Source: Shewanella sp. KX20019 (GTDB lineage Bacteria > Pseudomonadota > Gammaproteobacteria > Enterobacterales > Shewanellaceae). Taken from it: 64,000 nucleotides of DNA. Shown here one piece after another: positions 52,043 to 60,517 of the stretch (position 1 is the first letter of the stretch; each line of letters opens with the position of its first letter). The stretch covers positions 2,232,001 through 2,296,000 of the forward strand of contig NZ_CP068437.1 of NCBI RefSeq assembly GCF_016757755.1, read 5' to 3'. The position numbers and the translations under genes are program-made. A model generated the notes under the pieces. That model was not told the origin of the DNA. It did no database searches and worked only from the letters and a program-made list of their open reading frames with translations.

Positions 52043-52432
52043 ATGAATATCTATCTATTACTGGCGGGGATCATCGCCGCATTAACATGTGTAGGGCATT
52101 TCAGCTATGGCAGGAAGCATTTTTTAATGCCCATGCAGCAGGCTGATTTTGATCCTATCGCTAAATCTGTTATGCATTGTGTTTTCCACTATATATCGGT
52201 TTTTCTGCTACTTTCAACGCTTATTCTATTGGCTTGTGCTTTTGAAGTGCTGTCTCAAATGCACAGTTTTGGTATGCTGGTTTTTATTGCACTTAATTTT
52301 GGTTTATTCGCGATATGGCAACTCTATATTGGTGTGACCGGTGAACTTGAACAGCCATTTAAACACCTATTTCAGTGGGTCTTTTTTATTGTCATATCGG
52401 TATTCACTTTACTCGGTGCTTTGCTGAGATAA
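52043..52432 (+). CDS. Small four-helix membrane protein
   Basis: The 129-aa product consists mostly of four hydrophobic helices (about 2-20, 45-70, 72-92 and 105-127), with a short periplasmic loop after the first (HFSYGRKHFLMPMQQADFDPIAKSVMHCVFHY). No family is named with confidence; the layout resembles small DUF-type inner-membrane proteins. GGAGTATGAGAA precedes the ATG. Confidence 0.75.
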   Translation: MNIYLLLAGIIAALTCVGHFSYGRKHFLMPMQQADFDPIAKSVMHCVFHYISVFLLLSTLILLACAFEVLSQMHSFGMLVFIALNFGLFAIWQLYIGVTGELEQPFKHLFQWVFFIVISVFTLLGALLR

Positions 52433-52894
52433 TTGGAATGCTGTTTCTTATTCAGTCTGCTTAGTATCGCTAGTGATGCGTCTTCCATAACTAACTTGGT
52501 TGAATTTTTTGCATGTTATAAATTATATTAACGGTTGTATTTCCAATTATTTATCAGTAGATTATTTGCAAAGTAAAGTATGTTTCAAATGGATTGGAAC
52601 AGCGCTATCAGGAAGAGAAATGCAAATAACGTTAAGTCGAATCATACCCTCCCCACATCTTAGGTTTTGTCCCAACCCCATAGTTTACAAGCCAGCCTAT
52701 CAGGCTATTAATTGCTAGTTTTTACGGTTATTTGTCTATACCTAACGCCTCTGAAACGAGCATTTTCAATTCGGATGGGTATATATCACGATGATTTACA
52801 AAATTCTGCCCAAGGCTTGGCTATATCGTTTTGACTTTAGTTGTATGATAGAGCGATTGTTTGGCTAGTTGGCTTGCAAAAAAGAGCATTTATT
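52433..52894. other. Intergenic region before the ABC transporter operon
   Basis: No gene is supported; a 72-codon frame at 52500-52718 lacks a ribosome-binding site and a plausible composition. It contains repeat copy C at 52737-52783. The ABC operon promoter should lie between that repeat and 52895. Confidence 0.5.
52737..52783. repeat. Dispersed palindromic repeat, copy C
   Basis: TATACCTAACG ... CTGAAACGAGCATTTTCA ... GGATGGGTATA. It has the same outer arms and length as copies A and B, with a more diverged centre. Confidence 0.7.
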
Positions 52895-53581
52895 ATGATA
52901 GAAGTCCATGAATTAAAAAAAGAATATCCCATGGGTGATACATGTGTAAACGCACTCAATGGAGTGAGTTTTAGTATCGCTAAAAATGAATTTGTTGCGA
53001 TTATGGGGCCTTCAGGTTCAGGTAAGTCAACCTTGATGAATATTATTGGCTGTTTAGATAAACCGACATCAGGAGGCTACAGCCTGAATGAGCAAGAAGT
53101 CGCTCATTTAGATGACGATGCATTATCCGCCGTTAGGAACAAACAGATAGGTTTTGTTTTTCAAAGCTTCCATCTATTACCACGTTTATCGGCACTGCAA
53201 AATGTATTACTGCCTTTAAGGTTTTCAGACAAGCCAGATCAAGACAGCAGTTATGCCCATGAATTGTTATCGCGAGTAGGGTTAGGGACTCGGCATGATC
53301 ACCGCCCCAATCAGCTTTCTGGTGGCCAAAGACAGCGCGTAGCAATCGCACGCTCTTTAGTTAATCGACCCGCTATCTTACTTGCCGATGAGCCAACGGG
53401 TGCGCTTGATAGCAAAACCTCAGTTGAAATTATGGCGTTATTCACTGAATTACATAAGGCGGGGCAAACCATTATTTTAGTGACCCACGAAGAGGAAGTT
53501 GCCGCATATGCGCAGCGAATTATTCGTATGAGAGATGGTGATATCGTTGAGATAGAAGAGAGGACGACTAATGCAGCCTAA
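52895..53581 (+). CDS. ABC transporter ATP-binding protein, MacB/LolD class
   Basis: The 228-aa ATPase powers a MacB-type transporter. Walker A is GPSGSGKST, the Q-loop FVFQSFHLL, the signature LSGGQRQRVAIARS, Walker B ILLADEPTGALD, and the H-loop VTHE. I chose ATG 52895 (MIEVHELKKEYPMGD) because a longer frame from TTG 52841 adds residues not found in the family. It heads a five-gene operon with three adaptors and one permease; its end overlaps the first adaptor by 11 bp. Confidence 0.95.
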   Translation: MIEVHELKKEYPMGDTCVNALNGVSFSIAKNEFVAIMGPSGSGKSTLMNIIGCLDKPTSGGYSLNEQEVAHLDDDALSAVRNKQIGFVFQSFHLLPRLSALQNVLLPLRFSDKPDQDSSYAHELLSRVGLGTRHDHRPNQLSGGQRQRVAIARSLVNRPAILLADEPTGALDSKTSVEIMALFTELHKAGQTIILVTHEEEVAAYAQRIIRMRDGDIVEIEERTTNAA

Positions 53582-54617
53582 TGCAACTCTAGGATTAACG
53601 AGCTTGTGTTTAATGTTGGCTCTGTTCCCAAGCTCATCTCAAGCAGATGCACCCTTGGTTAAACCAATGACTGCCGTTGCCAATACTGCACAAGTCTCAC
53701 CTACACGACAATCGTTATCTCCTTTGCTGTTAACTGGCAAAGTATCATCAGTAATTTCACAAGCGATTATGGTGCCAAAAGCGGGTGATGCGTGGCGTTA
53801 CCAGATCCAATGGATGCTACCTGAAGGAAGTATTGCCAAGGTTGGTGAAGTCGTGGTTATTTTTGATAAAAGTGCGATTGCGAATCGAATTGAGCAGTTA
53901 GAGGCGAGCCTGTTACGAGTGACAGCGCAAGAGCAAAGTCAGTCAATAGAGCTCGATGCGCAAATATTACAGGCTGAATTTGATCTAAAACAAGCGAAGT
54001 TGGAGTTGGAAAAAGCACAATTAGATGCTGGGATCCCCGCCGATTATATTCCAGCAAAGGATTATGCAGATAATCAATTTAATAAGCTCAAAGCAATATC
54101 TGAACTGTCTAAAAAATCACAATCATTAGCAGAGATCATTGATAAGCGAACAACCTCTTTAGCACAGTTACAGATAGATAAAACACGGGCTGAAAAAGAA
54201 CTCGATAAATCCCTCAAAGGTCTCCAACAGTTAGAAATAAGCTCCAATATCGATGGTCCTATTTTATATGCACGGGATCCTTGGTCGGATAAAAAGTTTG
54301 CCGTTGGTGACTCTGTGCAAATTGGCCGCCAAGTCGCTACTATTCCTGCGATGAAAGATCTAGAAGTCATTGCTTGGGTTAATGAAGTTGATGCTGATAG
54401 GTTAACTATTGGTGAGCGGGTAAATCTTAGATTAGACTCTCAGTCAAGCATCTCCCTCAATGGGTCAATTCAAGCGATTAGTCGCCAAGCGACCAAACAG
54501 ACAGCCTGGGGCAATAGCCATTGGTTTAGGGTTGAGATCGCTTTTTCAGGTGATGACCGAGTGAAAATAATTCCCGGCATGAGTGTGTTAGTCGAACCTA
54601 AAGGGGATGCATCATGA
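53571..54617 (+). CDS. Periplasmic adaptor protein 1 (HlyD/MacA family)
   Basis: The 348-aa protein has a signal peptide (LTSLCLMLALFPSSSQA) and then the adaptor layout: a split biotinyl-lipoyl domain (PEGSIAKVGEVVVIFDKSAI), a long coiled coil (about residues 100-225, with heptad leucines such as AEFDLKQAKLELEKAQLD), and a beta-barrel domain (VIAWVNEVDADRLTIGERVNLRLD). It overlaps the ATPase gene by 11 bp and the next adaptor by four (ATGA). Confidence 0.88.
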   Translation: MQPNATLGLTSLCLMLALFPSSSQADAPLVKPMTAVANTAQVSPTRQSLSPLLLTGKVSSVISQAIMVPKAGDAWRYQIQWMLPEGSIAKVGEVVVIFDKSAIANRIEQLEASLLRVTAQEQSQSIELDAQILQAEFDLKQAKLELEKAQLDAGIPADYIPAKDYADNQFNKLKAISELSKKSQSLAEIIDKRTTSLAQLQIDKTRAEKELDKSLKGLQQLEISSNIDGPILYARDPWSDKKFAVGDSVQIGRQVATIPAMKDLEVIAWVNEVDADRLTIGERVNLRLDSQSSISLNGSIQAISRQATKQTAWGNSHWFRVEIAFSGDDRVKIIPGMSVLVEPKGDAS

Positions 54618-55780
54618 ACACATCATTATTACGTGTTGCGCTACTTTCCAGTTTTTTAGTTGGCTGTTCAGATATCGCAGTGACCCACGTTGAGTCGGGT
54701 GTATTGAGTCAACAGATTGAGGTGACAGGAGAGCTAGTCTCTTCGAATACCGTCAATCTGAAACCGCCAGCGGTGAGACGAGTTTGGCAGTATCAAATTA
54801 AAATGTTAGCACCTGAAGGTAGTGATGTGAGCGAGGGCGATCGAGTTGCTCAACTTGACACTTCTGAGCTTGGGCAACGACTCTCGGTAAAAACGGCAAA
54901 TTTAGAGACCACTTTACAAGATCTGGAAACATCAAAGCTTCGTAATGCAAAGAAGTTGCAAGAGTTAAAGCTTGAGTTAGCAGAAGCGAAAATGAATCAG
55001 GAAAAAAGCCAACTTAAAGTTGAGATCTCTGATGAAACCATTTCAGAGATCGACAAAATGAAATATGAACGTGATGCAACTATTGCAACTGACAGAGTGA
55101 GCTTGACTAACAAAAAAATAGAACTGGAGATCATGAGTGCAGAGCAGAGGGTAAAAATGCTCGAAGGTGATAAACAGAAGTTTGAACTTGAAGTTGCCGC
55201 ATTAAAACAAGGTATTGCGTCTCTTACGCTGATCGCACCACGCAGTGGCATGGTCGTATACGGTTACGATCAACAAGGGAATAAAGTCGCTGAAGGGCAA
55301 AATGTTTTCAATGGAGACACTCTGTTAAGCATTCCAGATCTTAAACATATGCAAGTTAATATGACGATTCCAGAAGTTGAAGCGGGCAGAGTTAAGGTTG
55401 GTCAGAAGCTAAAAATCCGCCTAGATGCTAACCCTGAAAAAAGCTTCAACGGTGAAATCAAGGAGCTTGGAGCCGTATTCAGGGTAAAGAATCAAGATGT
55501 TCCATTGGTTATCTTTGATGCCGTTGCGAGCATCGCTGAGGTTGATAGTGAGTTGATGCGACCGGGAATGACTGCAAAAATCAGCATAGATATTGCCAAT
55601 GATGTGCCTGAACTATTGTTGTCATTGGATGCGGTGCATTATGAGCAAGGTAATGCGTACGTCTATACACCAGGCTTATTTAGCGACAGCAAACAGTCTG
55701 TATCATTAGGAAAGTTGGGAAAAGAGCAGGTCGTTATTGCATCTGGTTTAAATGAAGGCGATGAGGTACTGCTACCATGA
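54614..55780 (+). CDS. Periplasmic adaptor protein 2, lipoprotein (HlyD/MacA family)
   Basis: The 388-aa lipoprotein (lipobox LVGC after LLSSFLVGCSD) has the adaptor pattern. A first lipoyl half (LAPEGSDVSEGDRVAQLDTSEL) is followed by a coiled-coil hairpin (about 90-205, rich in Lys/Glu/Leu) and a second lipoyl half (LIAPRSGMVVYGYDQQGNKVAEGQNVFNGD). A beta barrel (VNMTIPEVEAGRVKVGQKLKIRLD) and a membrane-proximal domain complete it. It is coupled by ATGA overlaps on both sides. Confidence 0.9.
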   Translation: MNTSLLRVALLSSFLVGCSDIAVTHVESGVLSQQIEVTGELVSSNTVNLKPPAVRRVWQYQIKMLAPEGSDVSEGDRVAQLDTSELGQRLSVKTANLETTLQDLETSKLRNAKKLQELKLELAEAKMNQEKSQLKVEISDETISEIDKMKYERDATIATDRVSLTNKKIELEIMSAEQRVKMLEGDKQKFELEVAALKQGIASLTLIAPRSGMVVYGYDQQGNKVAEGQNVFNGDTLLSIPDLKHMQVNMTIPEVEAGRVKVGQKLKIRLDANPEKSFNGEIKELGAVFRVKNQDVPLVIFDAVASIAEVDSELMRPGMTAKISIDIANDVPELLLSLDAVHYEQGNAYVYTPGLFSDSKQSVSLGKLGKEQVVIASGLNEGDEVLLP

Positions 55781-57012
55781 ATAATTTATTAGTAAATCGC
55801 AAAGGCTCTGGTATCGCGACTAGCATGATGAGTATATTGTTTTTGCTTGCTGCCGTTGGTTGTAGTCAACAATCTAGTGACGGTGTATTAACGCTTGAAA
55901 TTGCAACTGCTGATTTTAAGGTCGATATCCCAGCAGTAGGGGAGTTAGAAGCCAGTAATTCGACCACAGTGTCCGTGCCATCAGGGCTTAGAGGGCCACA
56001 ATCTTTGGCGTGGATTATGGATAATTTTAGTAATGTCAAAGCAGGCGATGTCGTTGCAACTATGGACTCAACCCGTGAAAGTTATCGCTTAGATATGGAA
56101 AAACTGGATTTTGACCGCTTAGGTTTGGACCGTCAGATCCAGACTCAGAGAGACAAAACCATTGATAAGACGTTAACAACCGACACTAAATTAACCGGAC
56201 AGGAGCTTGAACTCGCCGATCGTTTCTTTAGTGAAGATGAACGGGTGTATACCAAGATAGACATCATCGACCAGATGCGTAATCAAGACTACTTAGAAGC
56301 AAAAATGCTGTTTTATGACTGGGGTATTGGCCAGCATGGTTCTCAAGCGCAAGCTGAACAAGAGTTGATTAAGCTAAAGCAGAAGGGTCATCAGGCGAAA
56401 ATGACTCGTTATTCAAATAACTTAAAACAGATGCAGATTATCGCCCCCCATGATGGTGTCTTTGTTGCTATGCCAGGCTGGAGCGGTGTACCGCCGGTGG
56501 TGGGCGATATGATGTGGTCAGGTATGACCATTGGCACTTTACCCGATACGTCAAAGATGCAAGCAAAGTTGTATGTGCTTGAGTCTGAAGCGCTGGGTTT
56601 GGCTATAGGTAAACCAGTGACATTATATCTTGATGCTTACCCAGACATGCCGATAGAGGGCACCGTGTCTCAGTTAGATGCTTTGTCAAAAGCGAAAGAG
56701 AAAGACAGTCCAGTTAATTATTTCGAGATGAGCGTGAGCATTAATAAAACCTTGGTTGAAGTGATGCAACCAGGAAGACAAGTTAACGCCAACGTTCATG
56801 CGTTAGATCTTAAAAATGTTATTACCGTACCAAACCAAGCATTATTCCAGAAATCAGGGGAGTATTGGGTCTACTTAAAAACCTCTGCAGGCTTTATTAA
56901 GCGGCAAGTACAGCCAGGTAACCGCAGTTTGAATCGTACGGTCATTACTGAGGGACTCACTCAAGGCGATATCATCGCGCTAACAACACCGCCGAAAAGG
57001 AATCGAGTATGA
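55777..57012 (+). CDS. Periplasmic adaptor protein 3, lipoprotein (HlyD/MacA family)
   Basis: The 411-aa lipoprotein (FLLAAVGCSQQ) is the third adaptor in a row. Its lipoyl halves are VKAGDVVATMDSTRESY and IIAPHDGVFVAMPGWSGVPPVVGD, the latter longer than usual. The coiled coil between them is broken by an acidic stretch (FFSEDERVYTKIDIID). The barrel is AKLYVLESEALGLAIGKPVTLYLD. It overlaps both neighbours by four bases. Confidence 0.88.
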   Translation: MNNLLVNRKGSGIATSMMSILFLLAAVGCSQQSSDGVLTLEIATADFKVDIPAVGELEASNSTTVSVPSGLRGPQSLAWIMDNFSNVKAGDVVATMDSTRESYRLDMEKLDFDRLGLDRQIQTQRDKTIDKTLTTDTKLTGQELELADRFFSEDERVYTKIDIIDQMRNQDYLEAKMLFYDWGIGQHGSQAQAEQELIKLKQKGHQAKMTRYSNNLKQMQIIAPHDGVFVAMPGWSGVPPVVGDMMWSGMTIGTLPDTSKMQAKLYVLESEALGLAIGKPVTLYLDAYPDMPIEGTVSQLDALSKAKEKDSPVNYFEMSVSINKTLVEVMQPGRQVNANVHALDLKNVITVPNQALFQKSGEYWVYLKTSAGFIKRQVQPGNRSLNRTVITEGLTQGDIIALTTPPKRNRV

Positions 57013-58322
57013 CGGGCAATAGACCATCGGCAAATATCCGTGTCGACCACAGAGCAGCGCTAGCAAGTCATTATAAGGCTAATATGTCTATTTACTGGGA
57101 CGGTATTAAACAAGCATTTGATGAGATGCGTCATCATAAGTTACGTACCTTGTTAACCTTGTTAGGAATGATTTTTGGTGTGGGTGCTGTTATCGCCATG
57201 CTCAGTGTGGGTGAAGGGGCTGAGCGTGAAGCGTTGAAAATGATTGAATCAATGGGCGTGAATAACTTGGTGGTAAACGCCAGAGTAACTGAGGGCGAAG
57301 CGTTAAAGTCGATACGTGAACATAGTATAGGTTTAAGCCTAAGGGATATCGAAAGTGCTACCGATACCTTGCCTTTTGTCGAAAACTGGAGCGCTGAAAA
57401 GAACGTTAAAGTATTTGGCTTGTTCAGTTTAAAAGGAAGAAGCGATGCTAAAGTCATGGGTGTGACCCCAAGTTATTTTGATTTAAGCGCACTAGATTTA
57501 GGAGAAGGTCGCACTCTTAATGCGGCTGATGAATCACATTTCCAACAAGTGACCGTGCTTGGACCCGAAGCGGCCAGGAGTCTTTTTCCACAGGGGAATG
57601 CAATAGGCAGTTTAGTTAAAGTTAACCATCAGTGGTTTACTGTGGTGGGCGTGTTGTCTGAGAAAGAGGGCACTAAATCCACTATTCAAGGAGTTAAGTT
57701 AGGTGGCGAGCGTAATCAAGTCTTTATCCCTCTAAGTACAGCATTAAAGAAAATGCAATTTAAACATTTAGAAGATGAGCTGGACTCATTCAAACTTGCT
57801 GTCGTTGGCGGCATTGATCCGACATTGGCATCAAAAAGTTTACAACACCTGCTTAATCGTCGTCATGGCGGCGAAAAGGATTTTGACGTGGTGGTGCCAG
57901 CTGATCTTTTAGAGCAACACCAAAAAACCCAACAAATATTTAATATCGTGATGGCTTGCGTTGCAGGGATATCATTACTGGTGGGCGGCATTGGTATTAT
58001 GAATATTATGTTAGCAACCATTTTGGAAAGAACAGGTGAGATCGGACTATTAAGAGCCTTGGGCGCTAAGCGTAAAGATATTGCTCGTCAGTTTTTGATT
58101 GAGAGTATCGCGATATCCGCAACTGGCGGCATTATCGGCATCGGTGTTGGATTGCTATTGGCTTTAGTTATCTCCTCCGCAGCAGGCTGGCCTGTGGCTT
58201 GGTCTCCGTTTGCTATTGTGCTCGCCTTAGGCGTGTGCATGACCATAGGCGTTGGCTTTGGTTTATACCCCGCGAAAAAAGCAGCCAAACTTGACCCTAT
58301 TGTGGCTTTGCAAAGGGATTAG
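57009..58322 (+). CDS. MacB-type ABC permease
   Basis: The 437-aa inner-membrane permease has one N-terminal helix (LRTLLTLLGMIFGVGAVIAMLSVGEGAE, a MacB signature), a periplasmic MacB_PCD domain (about 80-300), and three C-terminal helices (MACVAGISLLVGGIGIMNIML, AISATGGIIGIGVGLLLALVI, FAIVLALGVCMTIGVGFGLYPAKKAAKLDPI). ERTGEIGLLRALGAKRKDI is the coupling helix region. It lacks the fused ATPase of true MacB, which is supplied by the first gene. A terminator follows at 58362. Confidence 0.93.
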   Translation: MTGNRPSANIRVDHRAALASHYKANMSIYWDGIKQAFDEMRHHKLRTLLTLLGMIFGVGAVIAMLSVGEGAEREALKMIESMGVNNLVVNARVTEGEALKSIREHSIGLSLRDIESATDTLPFVENWSAEKNVKVFGLFSLKGRSDAKVMGVTPSYFDLSALDLGEGRTLNAADESHFQQVTVLGPEAARSLFPQGNAIGSLVKVNHQWFTVVGVLSEKEGTKSTIQGVKLGGERNQVFIPLSTALKKMQFKHLEDELDSFKLAVVGGIDPTLASKSLQHLLNRRHGGEKDFDVVVPADLLEQHQKTQQIFNIVMACVAGISLLVGGIGIMNIMLATILERTGEIGLLRALGAKRKDIARQFLIESIAISATGGIIGIGVGLLLALVISSAAGWPVAWSPFAIVLALGVCMTIGVGFGLYPAKKAAKLDPIVALQRD

Positions 58323-58361
58323 GTATATTGGTTTGTTAAACCATTGAAGTAAGCATTAAGA

Positions 58362-58395
58362 GGAGGGACTATGGAATTGGTCCCTTCGCTTTTTG
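58362..58395 (+). terminator. Intrinsic terminator of the ABC operon
   Basis: GGAGGGACT / GGTCCCTTC stem (with wobble) and 8-base loop, followed by GCTTTTT, 40 bp after the permease stop. Confidence 0.85.
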
Positions 58396-58550
58396 TAAAC
58401 AGGGCCATTCTTATGCCTTATCACTGAGTGGTACTTATGATTCATGTATGTCATTCCAGCATGTACACATGAGTAGAACTCACTTTACTGTTTCTCTTAG
58501 ATGCCGATATTTAAAAGAGTCAATTGTACTGATACAAATGGAGTTGTGGC

Positions 58551-59993
58551 TTGAATAAAATGGACTTTACGATGTGCTATTTTAGTGACCGAATTTTAAT
58601 ATTTTTAGCATTTATGCTTTGCAGCTTCTATGGACATACCAACACACTCGCTGAGGGAATATGGCAAGGGGTGATCGTTGACAAAGGAGTTGAACAGCGA
58701 CTCGTTTTTACTATCAAGCGTAATAAGCACTTGCAACAAACCGTATATTTGGATGCACCCGACGATGGCTGGATGAGGATCCCAGCATCAATCAGCTGCG
58801 ATGCAAACAATATTAATATCGATTTGCCCCTAATCAATGCGTCACTGAACGGTAAGCTGGTCTATGGTGGGAAATTCATTGAAGCAGAGTTTGCTTGGCA
58901 GGGGGAGCTCATCCCTATTAGGTTAAAATCTGTAATGGAAGCGCCGCGAGCTTCTGCATCTATTTATAACTCTAAATTACCAAATACCGTGCTAGCAGAA
59001 GATTTTAACAACATTGTCGTTAGTCATCCTTCTAAGTTTAAAACGGTTATTAATAAGGCCAAGCAACTTCCTCAACTAAATTCTATTCTTATTTATAGCG
59101 GCGGTCAGTTGGTGATTGAAGAGTATTTTAATCAGTTAGATCAAAATACAACTGCCAATATAAAGTCGGTCAACAAGAGCTTATTATCAATCTTAGTCGG
59201 TATAGCGATTGATAAGAAATTTATCGACAATCTCGATGAAAAAATTGCGCAATACTTACCAAGTCATAAAGAGTTTCGGGAAGATAGACTGAAAAATCAG
59301 ATCACCATTCGTGATCTACTCAATATGAGGGCGGGGCTAGAGTTTAACGAGATGACCACTTATCGCTTTGGAGCGCACCCTATATGGGACTCCATTGACT
59401 GGGTACGCGCTATATCTGAATTGCAGATGAGTACTAAACCCGGAGAACTATACAATTATGGGACAGTGCAAACTCACCTACTATCTGCCGTGCTGACTAA
59501 AGCGACGAGTATGGATACATTAACTTTTGCCAATTTATACCTCTTTCACCCCTTAAACATTAGAGGTGTTGTTTGGTATAAGTCGCAAAAAGGGATCTAC
59601 ATGGGTGGTTCCGATATGTTTTTAACGCCGCGGGAGATGATGCAGGTAGGGTTACTTTATTTAAATAACGGCAAATATCGACAGCAGCAAATAGTCAGTC
59701 AACAGTGGATAGAACGCTCCTTAATTGGCGACTTTCCGGAAGATAAGAGCTCTGCAAATGAGCACTATGGATATTTATGGAAAGGGTTTGAAATAGCGGG
59801 TTATAGTGCGTATAGAGCAGCAGGTTATGGAGGGCAATATATCGTTAATGTACCAGAACTAGATACTTCAATCGTAACGACTGCAAACCCTAATTACTTG
59901 TCAGAGGGGGAGCGAAATTCAGATGAGGTGATGCTGCTGGTTTCTTCTTTAGTTAATCAAATTGCAAATGATAAGAGAGTTAAACAGTTATAG
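58551..59993 (+). CDS. Serine hydrolase, beta-lactamase class C-like, exported
   Basis: The 480-aa protein has a hydrophobic N-terminal signal (ILIFLAFMLCSFYG). A beta-rich N-terminal domain (about 30-135) precedes a penicillin-binding-like hydrolase domain. The nucleophile motif is S206-V-N-K209 (KSVNKSLLSILVGIA), the Tyr motif is in LYNYGTVQ, and a third motif region is GGQYIV near the end. TTG 58551 has TGGAG upstream; ATG 58560 is an alternative. Members include esterases and D-aminopeptidases; the substrate is unknown, and antibiotic resistance should not be assumed. Confidence 0.88.
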   Translation: MNKMDFTMCYFSDRILIFLAFMLCSFYGHTNTLAEGIWQGVIVDKGVEQRLVFTIKRNKHLQQTVYLDAPDDGWMRIPASISCDANNINIDLPLINASLNGKLVYGGKFIEAEFAWQGELIPIRLKSVMEAPRASASIYNSKLPNTVLAEDFNNIVVSHPSKFKTVINKAKQLPQLNSILIYSGGQLVIEEYFNQLDQNTTANIKSVNKSLLSILVGIAIDKKFIDNLDEKIAQYLPSHKEFREDRLKNQITIRDLLNMRAGLEFNEMTTYRFGAHPIWDSIDWVRAISELQMSTKPGELYNYGTVQTHLLSAVLTKATSMDTLTFANLYLFHPLNIRGVVWYKSQKGIYMGGSDMFLTPREMMQVGLLYLNNGKYRQQQIVSQQWIERSLIGDFPEDKSSANEHYGYLWKGFEIAGYSAYRAAGYGGQYIVNVPELDTSIVTTANPNYLSEGERNSDEVMLLVSSLVNQIANDKRVKQL

Positions 59994-60517
59994 GCATTTA
60001 TCTATTGTGGTGGCAGTTTTCCATTGAGCTTAAGTGGGTTTAATTCTCTCTAAGAGTGACTATTTGATCTTCAGGAAGGCGTTAGTTCTAACTTGAGGTT
60101 ATTATTAGCGGTGTTGATAGTTAAACGCCAAATTAAGGTAACTTTGTTAGATATGTATAATTACGTCTCATCTTATTCCTTAGTGAAATACACTGGCACT
60201 CGCTGTTGTGGTGGTTATTTGTTCTGAGCTAAGCCCCTAAATGTTCGTTGCCGTGAAAGGTAACGCTGTACCTCAAATTTACTACTGTTTTTGCTAGTCA
60301 GAGCACCGATTCATCTTTGAAGTTCGCCGTTTAAAATGGTTATAAAATTACAGCATGACGAGCTTGCAAAGATATTATGCAACATAAATATGCCATTTAA
60401 GCTTCAAATTAAAATGTTCTGTAGTTAAGTTACGAGATCGACCGTAAAGTGTGATGTTAAACGTGGAATATTAGTTAACAAACAACTACTATTAGTCATC
60501 CAATTATTTAACGGTTG
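59994..60517. other. Intergenic region upstream of the nqr operon
   Basis: No gene, terminator or clear promoter is recognised in about 520 bp of mostly AT-rich sequence. The nqr promoter must lie here. Confidence 0.45.

Noticed and set aside
52500..52718. 72-codon open frame on the plus strand before the ABC operon
   Set aside because: No ribosome-binding site, odd composition, AT-rich intergenic context.
58551..59993. AmpC beta-lactamase resistance gene
   Set aside because: It has the SxxK fold but an extra N-terminal domain and a non-AmpC motif set; it fits the general serine hydrolase family better.
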